A DNA stretch of 64,000 nucleotides from Penicillium oxalicum (Eukaryota > Ascomycota > Eurotiomycetes > Eurotiales > Aspergillaceae), in the NCBI RefSeq assembly GCF_001723175.1, contig NC_064656.1, forward strand, positions 1,364,001 to 1,428,000, given 5' to 3'. Under the pieces are notes generated by a model. The model had not been told where the DNA came from, ran no database searches, and saw only the letters and a list, made by a program, of their open reading frames with translations. The position numbers and the translations under genes are program-made. Positions 46,131-57,521 of this stretch are shown piece by piece. Every line of letters starts with the position of its first letter. Within the stretch, counting starts at the first letter, position 1.

Positions 46131-47316
46131 TCAGTCGTCCCATTCCGATTTCAAGCCCTTCAGGCCCTTCCCTTTCGGCGCAGAGCCGACTTGGCCCTCG
46201 AGCTCTTTGTTAGATTTCTGGTCAGACCAACCCGACTTGACACCTTCATCCAGGGGCAGGGCATCCGCGCCACAGATGCGTCGCTCCTCTTCAATGTCGG
46301 CTTCACCCATACCATTGGTGGCCCATATCTTGTGAATACGTAGATCAAATGGTCCCTCAATACGATCCGTGAGTCCAATACCAATGCTCTTCACACGCGA
46401 CCGAAGCAAGGATGTCTGTGGCTCCATGACATACCCATGATTGGTTCGTACAAAGGAGTTAAAGGGGAGGAGTACCGTCTCCCACCCGGTAGCGCCAGCA
46501 GTCTTGACGCTCGAAGAGGAAGACAAGATTGTGGACTCGGGCGGGAAATCCGAAAGTGCATCTGGGATACCCCGAGAATGATGCCCTTTCTCGATCGCTG
46601 AGTCTTCACCCGACCTTGAACTTAGAGCCTGCTGCATAGGTGTCTGACCATGGACGCGATGGTGCCGCGTGTACAGTCTGTGTTGGTGGATATCGGTCTC
46701 GATGATCGAGTCGGTCTGAATATTGACCGTGTATCGGCGACCATCGGACTTGATGCGAAGAGCGAGGTATGCGTAGGGATCCACATCCCAGTAAAGGCGA
46801 CCGAAGAGCCAGAAACCGCGATCCCGGTTGCGGAACGCCGCATATCCTATTCACAATAACACAACCACCCACGGTCTCAGTCTTCTTGGATCTTTTTTTT
46901 TTTGCAAATGATTATCCCAGAGAGACTCACCGGTCCTTTCCACACGCCAGTTCGCCGGCAGTTTGGTTGAGATGCTTCCATGGAAGCGGGCATGCGCAGG
47001 GGTGTTCGACGCGGGCTCTGCAGGCTCAAAGTCCAAGCTTGCGGTGCTGAATCCACCTACCGCGCGATCGGCCATTGTTTTGCATCCTTCAACTGTGGAA
47101 ACATCTTCAAAATCCAGCAGTGTATATGATTTGGTGGGAGTATTCAAGGCCTCCGTATTCCACGCTGTTGAACGGACGTCGTGAGGTTAGCTCGGGGGTC
47201 GATCAGTCAAAAGATGGTAGATCGCAATACTAACCGATCCTTGAGAGGCGACTGAATTCTTCGGCGCTCCGCTTGAAGAAGCCACCTGGGGCAGCTAGTC
47301 TCCGTGTGGGAAACAT
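46131..47316 (-). CDS. CIA30: Complex I intermediate-associated protein 30 (CIA30, NDUFAF1 ortholog)
   Basis: Mitochondrial assembly chaperone for respiratory complex I. Exons 47316-47235, 47164-46931 and 46846-46131 give 343 residues. The N-terminus MFPTRRLAAPGGFFKRSAEE is a basic presequence. The CIA30 domain follows: VEGCKTMADRAVGGFSTASL, RFHGSISTKLPANWRVERTG, YAAFRNRDRGFWLFGRLYWD and VDPYAYLALRIKSDGRRYTV. Next are WETVLLPFNSFVRTNHGYVM and VKSIGIGLTDRIEGPFDLRI, and the end region has IHKIWATNGMGEADIEEERR. The C-terminal 35 residues are a charged tail. It is convergent with ADE1, with 230 bp between stops. Confidence 0.94.
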
Positions 47317-48892
47317 TTTTCCAGTCCTGTGTGTGCCCAATTGAGCTTGAAAAATCCAAAGACCGCTGGGTTTTCCCAGTGAACTCGAGATGATGTCGGC
47401 ATCTCGGAGTGGCGTGAAGACTTGCGCGCGTAGATCCGCGGCGATAAGATAAGCAGCTCGTCCCGTAGGAGGCAAACACTTCCGCCGAGCTACATCGAGG
47501 TAGGGCTATTTTCTCATCTTCATCTCCGTCACCTTCTTCGTCGAGAGGGTATCACTGGGACTATTCCTCTTTTCTTACAGCTTCATAGGAAAATGATAGA
47601 AGGGGAAAGACAAAATCTATAACTATCAGACCAGATCAGTCTTGAATGCCTCAAGAGCTTTTTGTTCCCATCTTTGCAGGAGGTCGCTTGTGGTTTGTAG
47701 CCGCAGTGTACCCCCCGAATGAACTATGTCACCGTGAGGCCACGTGAAACAATCTCCGCAAAACGTCGAGAAGAGGACCTTGGAAGGTGGATTCCCCGAC
47801 TGCCACTCGATTGAAATATGAAACCCTGGAAATGGATCATAATGAGATTGATTTGAAGATTGGGTCCCTGGCCGTCAGCGGATATAAGAGAGGGCCACAT
47901 CTGCTCCCTCCTTCAGTGGTTCAACTATTGCTGACACCTGTCGAACATGATATTCGCATAGTACTGTATTGAAATGCATAAGGAACTCACTAGAACGCTG
48001 TCCGCACGTCATGACCTAAAGCTTCTGAAAGTCCCCTGCCTTTGACAATCGCAGGTGTCTTTGGGCCATTTCTTCAAGGCGTCAGAGTCGAATGTGTACG
48101 GGTAAGCTGGTCAGCCGTCCATCAAGCCTTCGCCCTTTCAGACTATGAAAGGATATGCGTCACGCTTAGCAGGTCTCAAACTCACAATAGATGTAGCTTT
48201 TGCTGAGCTGTCGATTTAGATTCGACCCAGAAGATGATCATTCCAATCATTCTGTCGATGTCGAGGCTTGCGCATTTTAAACGTCATGATGCGATGGAAC
48301 AGGCCGCGGACGATCTTCAAAACATCAACACTGATGAACCCGCCATCTTTTCGAGCGCTACACTTCCCAGCCTCCGATGTTCTCGTGGACTCGATCCATG
48401 GATAGCATCTTGTTCATACTTCCATCTTAGGCGGCAGTGCAGCTCTCAGCGGTCAAAAGCCATTGCAATGATGCTATCATGATCCGCCCGTGGTTTCTTC
48501 TGCTGTCGTTAGGGTTTGGTTCTGAGTCAATGCCCTTTCGTTTGGGCTTCGGACGCCCAAGTCGACCCTGAGAGCCATGGTTGAACCGTGAGCTCCCAAG
48601 CTTTGCTCTTCAAGATAGCGCTCAGTTTCGTCCCTCCGAAGCTTCATCAAGAGCTCCGAATCCATTTCTAGATGAGAGTTTCAAGCAGAAGGACTACAAA
48701 TCCCCCGTCCTCCCTCGCCCTCCCAGTTTTTTTTTTCTTCCTCCTCATACTCTGCACTCCATCGTTTCCCATACATCTTTTTCTCTCTTCCATCGCAACC
48801 TGTCTTGATTCCCCATTTTCCAAGCATAGCCATAGCCATAATCTCTGTGTTTCGTTTCTTGGACTCGTCATTTCTTGTTTCCAGTGTTCAAA
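47317..48892. other. Divergent upstream region of CIA30 and the RRM gene
   Basis: 1.58 kb. The right 250 bp is pyrimidine-rich, as in many fungal core promoters. Short frames at 48.2-48.7 kb are unsupported. No gene seen. Confidence 0.5.
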
Positions 48893-51290
48893 ATGACTGT
48901 CCAGCCTGTGGATGCTTCCTGTGAGGCCAAGAGCCCTCGTGGTGATCGCCTGCAAGAGGAACCTTCGGCCAAGAATGCCCAGGGCCTGTTCCCTCCAGCG
49001 GCATGTATCTTTGTTGGCAAGTAAGTTGAATCTGTCATGATACCCTTGTCACCACGATGAAGATCAAACGACGGGCTTGCTAATCATCATCATCATGACT
49101 TGCATGATACAGTCTGTCAACCAAAGTGTCGCCTGACATTTTGGCCAACGACTTGAAATCGGTTTTCACCGAGTTCGGATCTTGCCATGTCAAGATTAAG
49201 CAAGACCGAAAGAAAGGCCTGCCTGGGGCCTTTGTGCAATTTGAGGTATGTCATCCATCTTTGTACAAATCTCTCATGTCTTGCTTTCATCCGCTGTGAT
49301 GTCACAAAAGATCCTCTTTCTCACCACATTTCATCTCTAGCGAGTGGAGGATGCCAACGCGGCTTTGGCAAGAGAGGAGCCGGCCATCCTCCATGACCGT
49401 CCGCTGAGAATTGAGAAGGCCAAGGCTCAGCGTAAGTACTGCTCCTCGTACAATATCCAGTCAGCATACCACTGTCCTCAGAATTCATGATGCTAACCTT
49501 CATCTAGGTGTTGCTTGTCTTGGGCTTCGCTCTCTCCAGCCCATCACCACTCAGGATGTGGTGGCGGCTCTGGGAAGCCGAGGCCCTCTTGAGACTTACA
49601 CCATCGAGTCTCAGCAGACGGGCTTGCAGAGCTGGACGGACGTGGCAAAGGTGACTTTCGCCTTTGTGGATGACTACAGAGATGCCATTAGGGTGAGCTG
49701 TTTGCCTTTCTTCTTACATGAGCACCCCCCATCAGCTGCCTTCATGTGATATTAGGTGTTTGCTCCTTTCTGCCTGCGACCTTCACACAAACATTTCTTT
49801 TTCTCTCACTTCACCCCTCTTCTCATCATCACTATTTAACATCTCCCATCTTTCTGTTCCTTCTTCCTTCCTCTCTTTACATCCTCGTTCGTCTCCCATT
49901 CACCTTTCTTCTCAAGAATTCACCCACTAACCTCTGTCTCTTCGCTTCTCCTCAGCACTTCCACAAAGACGAACGGTACTACCTGCACCCGTTCGAGATG
50001 GATCATAATCTCGAGCAGCAGGGTACTGCTCCGGGTCCTGCTCAGGACCCTGTGAATCACCTTCCTCCTCGCCCGAAAGCAACCAGCGGGCTTCACTTCT
50101 CTCGCTCTGGAAACTTCCAGCACCGCCACGGTGGCCCTCGCCAGTACCGTAATGGTAATGGCAACTACCGTGGCCGGGGTGGCCACCGCCGTGGATATCC
50201 CCAGGGCACCTACGCTGAAATCAATGAGGATATCAGCCGCTTCGCTCCTCCTCCCCCTCCCCCCCATCAACATCCCATGTACAATGGCTACCCAGCCTTC
50301 ATGGGTCCTCCCCCCTCTCCCGACATGTACGGCAACTACAGCCCGCAGCCGTACATGCCCGCCGCTCATCCGGGCTTCATGGGCCATCACACCCCCCCAG
50401 ACATGTATGGCCACTACAGCCCACCGCCATTCATGTCCCCTGGCCATCCTGTTCCTTGGATTGGCCCTCCTCATGGCTACTTCCCGGGACCAGCCTATCC
50501 CGAGAATGGCTCCATATACCCTCATCCTGGCTACGATGGCTACCAGGATGAGCAATACGGTTATCCTCCCAACCCAGGCTACGGCGAGCCCTGGGCTGGA
50601 CCTGTAAACATGCCGCCCTCGCCTCCAGACATGGAGTACCCCACCGCGGACCAGGCCGAAGCTGAGCCAGAGTCTCAGCCTCAAGTCATCGTGAGACTGC
50701 CTGGTCCCACTGAAGATACCACTGCTCCCGCCGCCACTGAGTCGACTGGCTCCACCGAGACTGCTACTGCCACTGAGGTGCCTGCAGCTCAGCCAGTCAT
50801 CACCACCGACAACGAGCATCCCACTGAGGAAGAAGGAGAGAACACCAACAATGAGGACAATGGCGATGATGACTACGTCGCTGGAGTGCCCTTGAACCCC
50901 AAGGTTCCTGAGAAAGCACCCCGCCTCATTCGCGTCCATAATGACGATAAGGAAGAGGATGAAGCCACGCTCATCACTCGACTCCAGAGAATCTCCTGTG
51001 TCAATCAAGCCTCGATGTCGCCTATCATGGAGAATACAGATGATGAATCCATCACAGCGGTGGAATCACGCTCCCGCTCTCGATCCTGCTCTCTCTCCAT
51101 TCGTCATCCTCGCTCTCACTCCCACTCTTCTTCCATCTCTATATCTCACCCCTACTCAGCGTCTCGTTCACGCTCTACTTCGACTTGTGGTTTTCGCTCT
51201 ACCTCACCTTTTAAGTCGAGCATGTCAGTCTACGCGCATGATGACGACGAGGAAGGTGACTTCGTCGGTGGGAACTTACCCATGGCATAG
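48893..51290 (+). CDS. RRM-containing RNA-binding protein with Pro/Tyr-rich and Ser/Arg-rich tails
   Basis: Predicted RNA-binding protein of 623 residues. Exons are 48893-49020, 49113-49245, 49341-49431, 49508-49692 and 49956-51290. The first RRM covers about residues 37-110: RNP2-like CIFVGNLS, then FGSCHVKIKQDRKKGLPGAF with VQFERVEDANAAL as RNP1 region. A second, weaker RRM-like fold is at about 112-178 (ACLGLRSLQPITTQDVVAAL, KVTFAFVDDYRDAIRHF). After this come an RGG-like patch (YRGRGGHRRG) and about five degenerate Pro/Tyr/Gly repeats of the type PPSPDMYGNYSPQPYMP. A Glu/Asp-rich part and a Ser/Arg-rich stretch near the end (SRSRSRSCSLSIRHPRSHSH) follow. A fungal RRM family, function not known to me; the fourth intron (263 bp) is the longest. 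Confidence 0.88.
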
Positions 51291-52712
51291 CGAAGTTACG
51301 TTTATGAACAGCTTTTGAAACCTGACCAAAAAAAGACAGATGGATAAACAGCTTTGAAAATTGGAAAAAAAAAAGCTCGTGCACACACAAGATTGATGAA
51401 CAGCGTTGATATTCAGAAGACAAGATTGTTTGTTTCATTTTCCTGGTGTTCTTGGCTCTTGGTGGGTTTGGACGCTTTTGGTTTTTGGTGTTCTTGGTGC
51501 TTTTGATGCATTTAGCTTACGGTGCACCTGGTGCTCTGGGTGTTTATGGCTCTTGGTTTGTTTTTTTTTCTCTTTTCAAGATTGGGATCGTCTGGGTTTA
51601 ATTTCATTTGGATTCTGTTCTTTGTTTTCTTTGTTTTGTTTTGTTTTCATTTCTATTCTTTCTCTTTCTCCAATTTGGGAAAGCATGAATGCGTGACAGA
51701 GGAAGTCACGATGCAGGACCTGCGGCTACCTTGAACGTTGAACAGTTGTAGCCAGTTTGAAATGAACTCACTTCCTCAATTGACCCATCCTTTCTTAAAA
51801 CCTCATGCTTCAGCAAGATCATCATCCATACTCTCCATGAAGAGAGTCCCTTAGCTGTCAGAGGCACCCAAAGACGAAAGTCCCGTCACGATGTCTGTCC
51901 TCCCCGCTATTCATGAAATCCCCCGTACACTCGCACATACCAAGTGGACACCAGGTAGGACTTTTCATCAAAGTACATGACTCTATATTATACATGGTGA
52001 GCCCTCCTTGGCAATTTTTTAAGGTTAATTGTCCCATTGTGTGGGCAACCCCGAATTTGTAGTAATAGGAACCTCAAGAAATAGGTTACGGTTGCCTAGG
52101 TGCGTGCTTTCTTAGACGAGGCAGATGGCAACCTTATCTACTATTCAAAAAAGGGGGGGAAGGGGAAAGGAAAAAGAGAAACACCTTCCAGCGTCTGTTG
52201 TTGATGTTTGCTTGGAGTATATTGATAGATTTCCGTCACGCTGAAAAAGCACAAGATGATTTTGGGTAATCCGAAAGTCTTCAAATCACCCTTCTATGTT
52301 CTGCCCATCACCCAGATATGCTGAAGAGTTTATGACAAATGTGGTTGGGAATGGAGATAAGTGGCACGAGGAAAAGAAGATGGTAAGAATGAGAAAAGTG
52401 GGTATCGTAGGTTAATTGGACCGCAATATACGGCTGGTATCAGTCTCAAAGAGAGACGGCGAGGAGCGCAAAATTCAGTATATGGTTGTGTTTGTGCGAG
52501 AGTGGAGGTAAAAAGGGGTCAGGTCATCCTTGAGACAAGGGGGATAAGGGGAGGGGAAGACTGGCAAGAAAGAGAGAAGTCGTTGAGAAGGCAAGGTGAG
52601 ACCAGGGCCAGATGAGAACCGCCAAGCAGAAGAGATCCTGTAGATATGGTCGACGGGAAAGCTGACAGAACCTCGGTAGAGAGATGATATGTTTGGCGGG
52701 TCCCAAGCAGAC
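51291..52712. other. Convergent 3' flanks of the RRM gene and MED12
   Basis: 1.4 kb between two facing genes. The left part (about 51430-51700) is T/G-rich with loose repeats of ttcttggtg and then many T runs; the right part is purine-rich. No gene is supported. Confidence 0.5.
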
Positions 52713-55700
52713 CTAAACACGCACACGTCTGGCATCAAAGTAGCCCAGATTGACCGCGGTGTCGTTCAAACCAACAAAGGGAGCGGCATCCTCAAGAAGC
52801 TCCCACGGTCGAACAGGGTATGGGCCGATGGTACGCCCACGGTGTTCAAGGCGCAGCCGGTTCGTTATGCAGGCCGGGTTCTCAGAGAACCCGGGATTTG
52901 CGTTCACGGATGGGGTTTGAGCTGCATCGCGCGCGTTGGAACTGGTGGCAGGCACGGCCGTGGGGGTGGAGGCAGACGCCATAGGAGATTGGGCAGATGT
53001 AGCCTGGACCATCCCAGAAGTGTTGATATCGGGAATGGGGCCCAGGAGGTAGACAAAACGCGAGTCGTCTTGAAGGGCTGCAAAAGGCGGACACTTTTCT
53101 TTCAATATCCTGGCGCACTGATGACGAGCCTCATCAGGGAAAACATCAACCAATGACGCTACCAGATCCAACGCGTAGGTCTGCAAGGGGACAGCAGGGC
53201 ATGTCTGACCACCGCTACCGGCGCCCTGGTGCGGAGAGTTATCTGCCCCGGAAGGGCCACTCGACATAATGTTTGGGAGCCGACATAAGGCGATCGAGAG
53301 AAGTAAGACCAGCAGACGGGGCTGTTCTGGTGAGGGACCAACTTTGAGAGCAGAAGCCGTTTGTGCAAAAGAAACGCGATGGATGATCACTAATTTGCAG
53401 AACGCTGAAAACCAAAAGGCCAATAAGCGCTCCGAATCACGGTGGCAATCATGGGCAGCCGATTGAGCGCCGCGATTGTCAGCTTGACTGCTCTGGATGG
53501 CCACGAACTTGTGCAAGAGACTTTCCAGTTTGTCAACAATGAGAGGTGCAATTGTCGGTACGCCGGAGTCCGGAATGCTGGATGCAAGTTGCTCAATAAC
53601 AGAGAGATAGAGCCTTGCGGCATTCAAATTCTTCATGCCTTCGGAGAGAATAGGCTCTTCTAGTAGTGGGATTGCAAGAAACTCCTTCTCTGCCCTCTCG
53701 CGAATGTGACGCACAGAATCGGAACTCATCAAGGCCACGAGATCGATCCATGGAGGCCTTTGTGCGCCAGAGCCAGCAACGACTGTCCGAAACATCGCAT
53801 CGACTAGCTTGCTGCGATCCTGAGGAGTCGACTGCATCTGAAAGATGATTTGAAGTCTCAACTGGCATAGCGGAAGTGAGAACTCATCCGCGCCAAGTGC
53901 CAGCTTTTCCACCTCCTCAATAACCGACTGCTGCCCCCGCTGGGAGGATGAGCCAAGAAGCACGTCGAGAGCTTTCCTGACAACAGACGTGAAGACGACC
54001 GGTTGGCTTTCGATTCGCTCTAAGCAGAATTGACTTGAGGTGGTGGGATTCCGCATGAGCAACTCTACCAACAACCCGATCATTGAGTTCTCCAGCTCGG
54101 TGTACTTGGCCGTCGCGACTTTGTCGGTACCGCTCAGAGAAGCAGTAGCGTCGTATAAGATCGAAAGAATCATGTCCGTGTTATTTGAAATGAATTGCTG
54201 CCGGGACATCTCAAAGCGATAGGATACGAGATCGAGGAATGGCGCGCCGCGATCTTCGATCATCAAAAGTCCGAGCAAATCCGTGGGCAAATCCGCAGCA
54301 TCCAATATAGTGTTGGCGGAAGCGGACAGCCTTTTTGCAAGAGACCAGAATGACCGAATAGTCACACATCCGACGCCAATAAGTGGAGGCAAGACGCGCA
54401 TGAAATGCGACCGGTCCGATGACTTTATGCGCATGCACACCCATCGAGCAAGTGTCACATCGAAGTGCTTAGGTTGGAAAGACCGCAACTGCGCCAAGTA
54501 TCTGCAAGTGTCATTTGCCGACAGACTCGACTTCCCATCGTCCCCCTCGAGATGCTTCGTGAGAGATTGAAATAGCGCCTCCATAGTTGGTTCGTCAATA
54601 ACATTCCCGACGTACAAGAGATGGTCGAGCTTCTCCCGTAAGAGGGGATCTGCGTCACCAAGGCTGTCTGGAATATGGTCTGAGACTGGCGAGCAAGCAG
54701 CCACAACAGACCTATTCTCAAGACGCAGGAGGTCTTGGCGAAGAATGGCAACGGTGTGCGATTCACTAGGCATACGAAGACCGAGCTCGATCAACGAGAA
54801 GATCATGTCGAGGCTCGGGAGGCCGTTCCGTTTGACGTTAGAATATGCCCCGACCACTTTGCGGAAGAGATCCATCGCAGCGCCGATCACCAACAACACA
54901 TCAAGATGACAGTGAATGGTATCAGCGATGGAGGCAAGGATAATCGAGTCGTCTGAGCTAGATGCAACATTCAATACATCAGCCAAGATCGAAATATCAC
55001 CGAACTTTTCGAGGATGTCGCGAACGAGATAAAACTCGTCGGGTGTGAGAGCGCTGATCTGGCTGGATAGAGTAGGTAGAGATGATTGCGGCACACAAGT
55101 GCTCACACGGGTGTGTTCAACGACACAACGCCGAAGCCACTGAGTGACTTCGGCCTTGACCGACCACGGAAGACTCGTTGGTAGCGATTGAGGCACATTG
55201 TCTAATGGCATCGACAAGTTAAACAAGGCAGGAAGACGATGCGTGATGGCCGTCTTAATACTTTCGATCATTAGGGCTTCCTCTGTCGCCGAATATCCGG
55301 TCCGCACCATCAAAGTCCTGCGCAGGTTACAAACGTGTTCAGGTAGGCGGCAAACGGGCAACTGTGTGATGAGCTCAACATCACCTGCCACATTGACCGG
55401 AGGCACGTTGTCATCAATTTGGCGACTCGGAGCTCCCTTCGCCATGAGCCATTGAAGATACCGACCAACTGAAAATGTCTGTGACCGGACGAGCTCAGAG
55501 ATGGTGTGATAGACATTCTCCAAGTCAATCTTCTTGTTGACACCTGCATTTGCGAGAAAACATAAGATGTGTTGGTCTACATCAACGCCACATGCCTTCC
55601 ACCTCCGCAGGAGACGTACGCCCACGTAAACCCGGCGGACGCCATGTCGAAAAGGCGTTGCGAGCCATTCTAGCAGCTTTGATACTAGAGCAAGTCCATT

Positions 55701-57521
55701 GCCAAGTGCCTCAAAGCATGCAGCCGACACTGTGAGAACGTCGTGAGCGGATTGTATCGAATCAAAAAGGCGAACAATCCGCTGATGTTGATGGGAGGAG
55801 ACCTGGCTTGACCGTTGGCTATTTCGAGGTCTTTGGACCCGCACGTTTCGTTCTGCGATATTTTGAAGTAGAGCGCGGTCAACGTTGTTGGACAAGTCCA
55901 GAGATTGGCGAATGCAATCTTTATATACGTCCCATGAAACAGGAATAATCATCGAGGATGTATGTTCATGCGCGATCTTCCTGACGAAGCGAGACAAGCG
56001 GTCAAGGAGGGGACGGAGGGCATCGATCTTGGCAGTAATCGTCTGGCGAAGCTTTTCGAGGAGAATCTCCACCAAACGCCGGCCTCGGCGCCTAAACCGC
56101 ATGATGTTGTCCCAATAGATTCCTAGCATCAACACCCAGACCGGCACAGTCGCCAAAGAAGCAGCCTCAAAGGACGCTAAGAACCATTCCAGAAACTGTT
56201 CGTGGTCGAGCAGGTTTTCGAAAAAGAGACGCGCACTCAGACCCACCGCATAGGTCATCTTGGCTTTCCAATCCGTCACTTTGGGCGTAGCGAAGACCCC
56301 CTCCACGAATTGTTGCACGTTGGTTGTCCATTCTCGAACCCACTTGGCTTCGAGCCCGGTGGCCAAAGCACCACTTGTGCCTTTTCGCTTGAAGGCGCGA
56401 ATTTCATTGGCGCCAACGCACTTTGCGAGCCAAACCGCCGGGCTACTGGGATCCATTTGCTGAGGCATTGATCCAGCAAACACCTTGCCCCGAATACCAT
56501 GGGGAATCGTCCTGCTCAATCGGCGAAGGGGTACCGTCGAATTGGCCAGATCGCGAAGCCAAGCTTCTCGCTTGTTGTCAGTGAGCGTGACACGGGGTGG
56601 TGGTTTGAATGTTGATGGAGCATGTACTGTGCTGTGGTTTTGACGCTTCTCGAGTGCCGCAGTGAAGACCGTTGAAAGCATCTGTAACCCCGTCCGATGC
56701 TTCAGCTGGGCATACAGTGCTGGCGGGCGGTGTTGATTCATTTTGAGACACCTGTGTCCGATCGTAGTAACCTGATTTGCAGTCTGCTCGTTCAATATAT
56801 CCTCCGGGTGCTTTCCAGTCCATGGCGCAAAGCCCGCGACCTCTGTGGAAATCTGTCAGCTGTCTTGTGTAATTGCAGGGAATCCCAATGACACATCCAT
56901 TCGATCCGGGAGGGATTCCACTCACTGTCTCCCTTGAGAATCGGAGCAGCGGCAGGTGTCTCGATCCGGTACGGTGTCGTCGATACCTTCTTAACCGGAG
57001 GAGGGTCACAAGCCTCCGAATCTGCATCGGCTGGCGCTCTGCGGGTCACTGATCCATAGCTGAGCGGGAAATGGAGGTGGAGATGGTGGTTTCGACCCTG
57101 AAGCATGTTCTGAACTTCGATGATCATGGCCCGGGATCTCCGATATAACCGACTGAAAGGACCAGGAGGGTCGTCCCCGCCACGAGAGTTGTGGCCGTGA
57201 ACCCGTGCCGGTGGGTGTGCTCCGGGGCTCCGCGCTGGGCATGGCCGAGCTGCCATCGCTCATATTGGAGGTGCCGGAGAGGTCTAGCCTCGGCCTTTTT
57301 AAAAGGGGTCCACGATCGTGCGATCCGTACTGCTCGTCTCGACCGAAGATGTGTGACGGGCCGCCGGTTGCGACGGCATCGGCCCTGCGGATTGGCTGTG
57401 AGACGGCCGATGATGAATCAAAATGACCGGCCGCTTGTGCCAGGTCAACCCGTACGGGCCCTCCATTGGGATCGCGCGTCGGATAGGCCCAGGGTTGGCC
57501 GGCGGAGGAATGAGGAATCAT
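52713..57521 (-). CDS. SRB8: Mediator kinase-module subunit 12 (MED12/Srb8)
   Basis: Subunit of the CDK8 kinase module of Mediator. The ATG at 57521 opens MIPHSSAGQPWAYPTRDPNG. A second coding block, up to 56926, has PPPVKKVSTTPYRIETPAAA and PILKGD. After an 83-bp intron (56925-56843) the main exon 56842-52713 runs 1376 codons, beginning VAGFAPWTGKHPEDILNEQT. Med12 landmarks are APSTFKPPPRVTLTDNKREA, WLRDLANSTVPLRRLSRTIP and AVWLAKCVGANEIRAFKRKG. The link between the first two blocks (57.03-57.11 kb) changes frame; a very short intron or an indel is needed. At 56772-56720 and 56480-56440 the open frame reads non-conserved peptide, while the neighbouring frame reads the expected family sequence. 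Overall length, about 1.5 thousand residues, fits fungal Srb8. Confidence 0.93.

Noticed and set aside
49920..51008. 362-codon antisense ORF opposite the RRM gene
   Set aside because: It mirrors the Pro/Gly-rich exon of the RRM gene, whose plus strand has clear domains and splice sites. Low-complexity coding DNA often leaves the opposite strand open.
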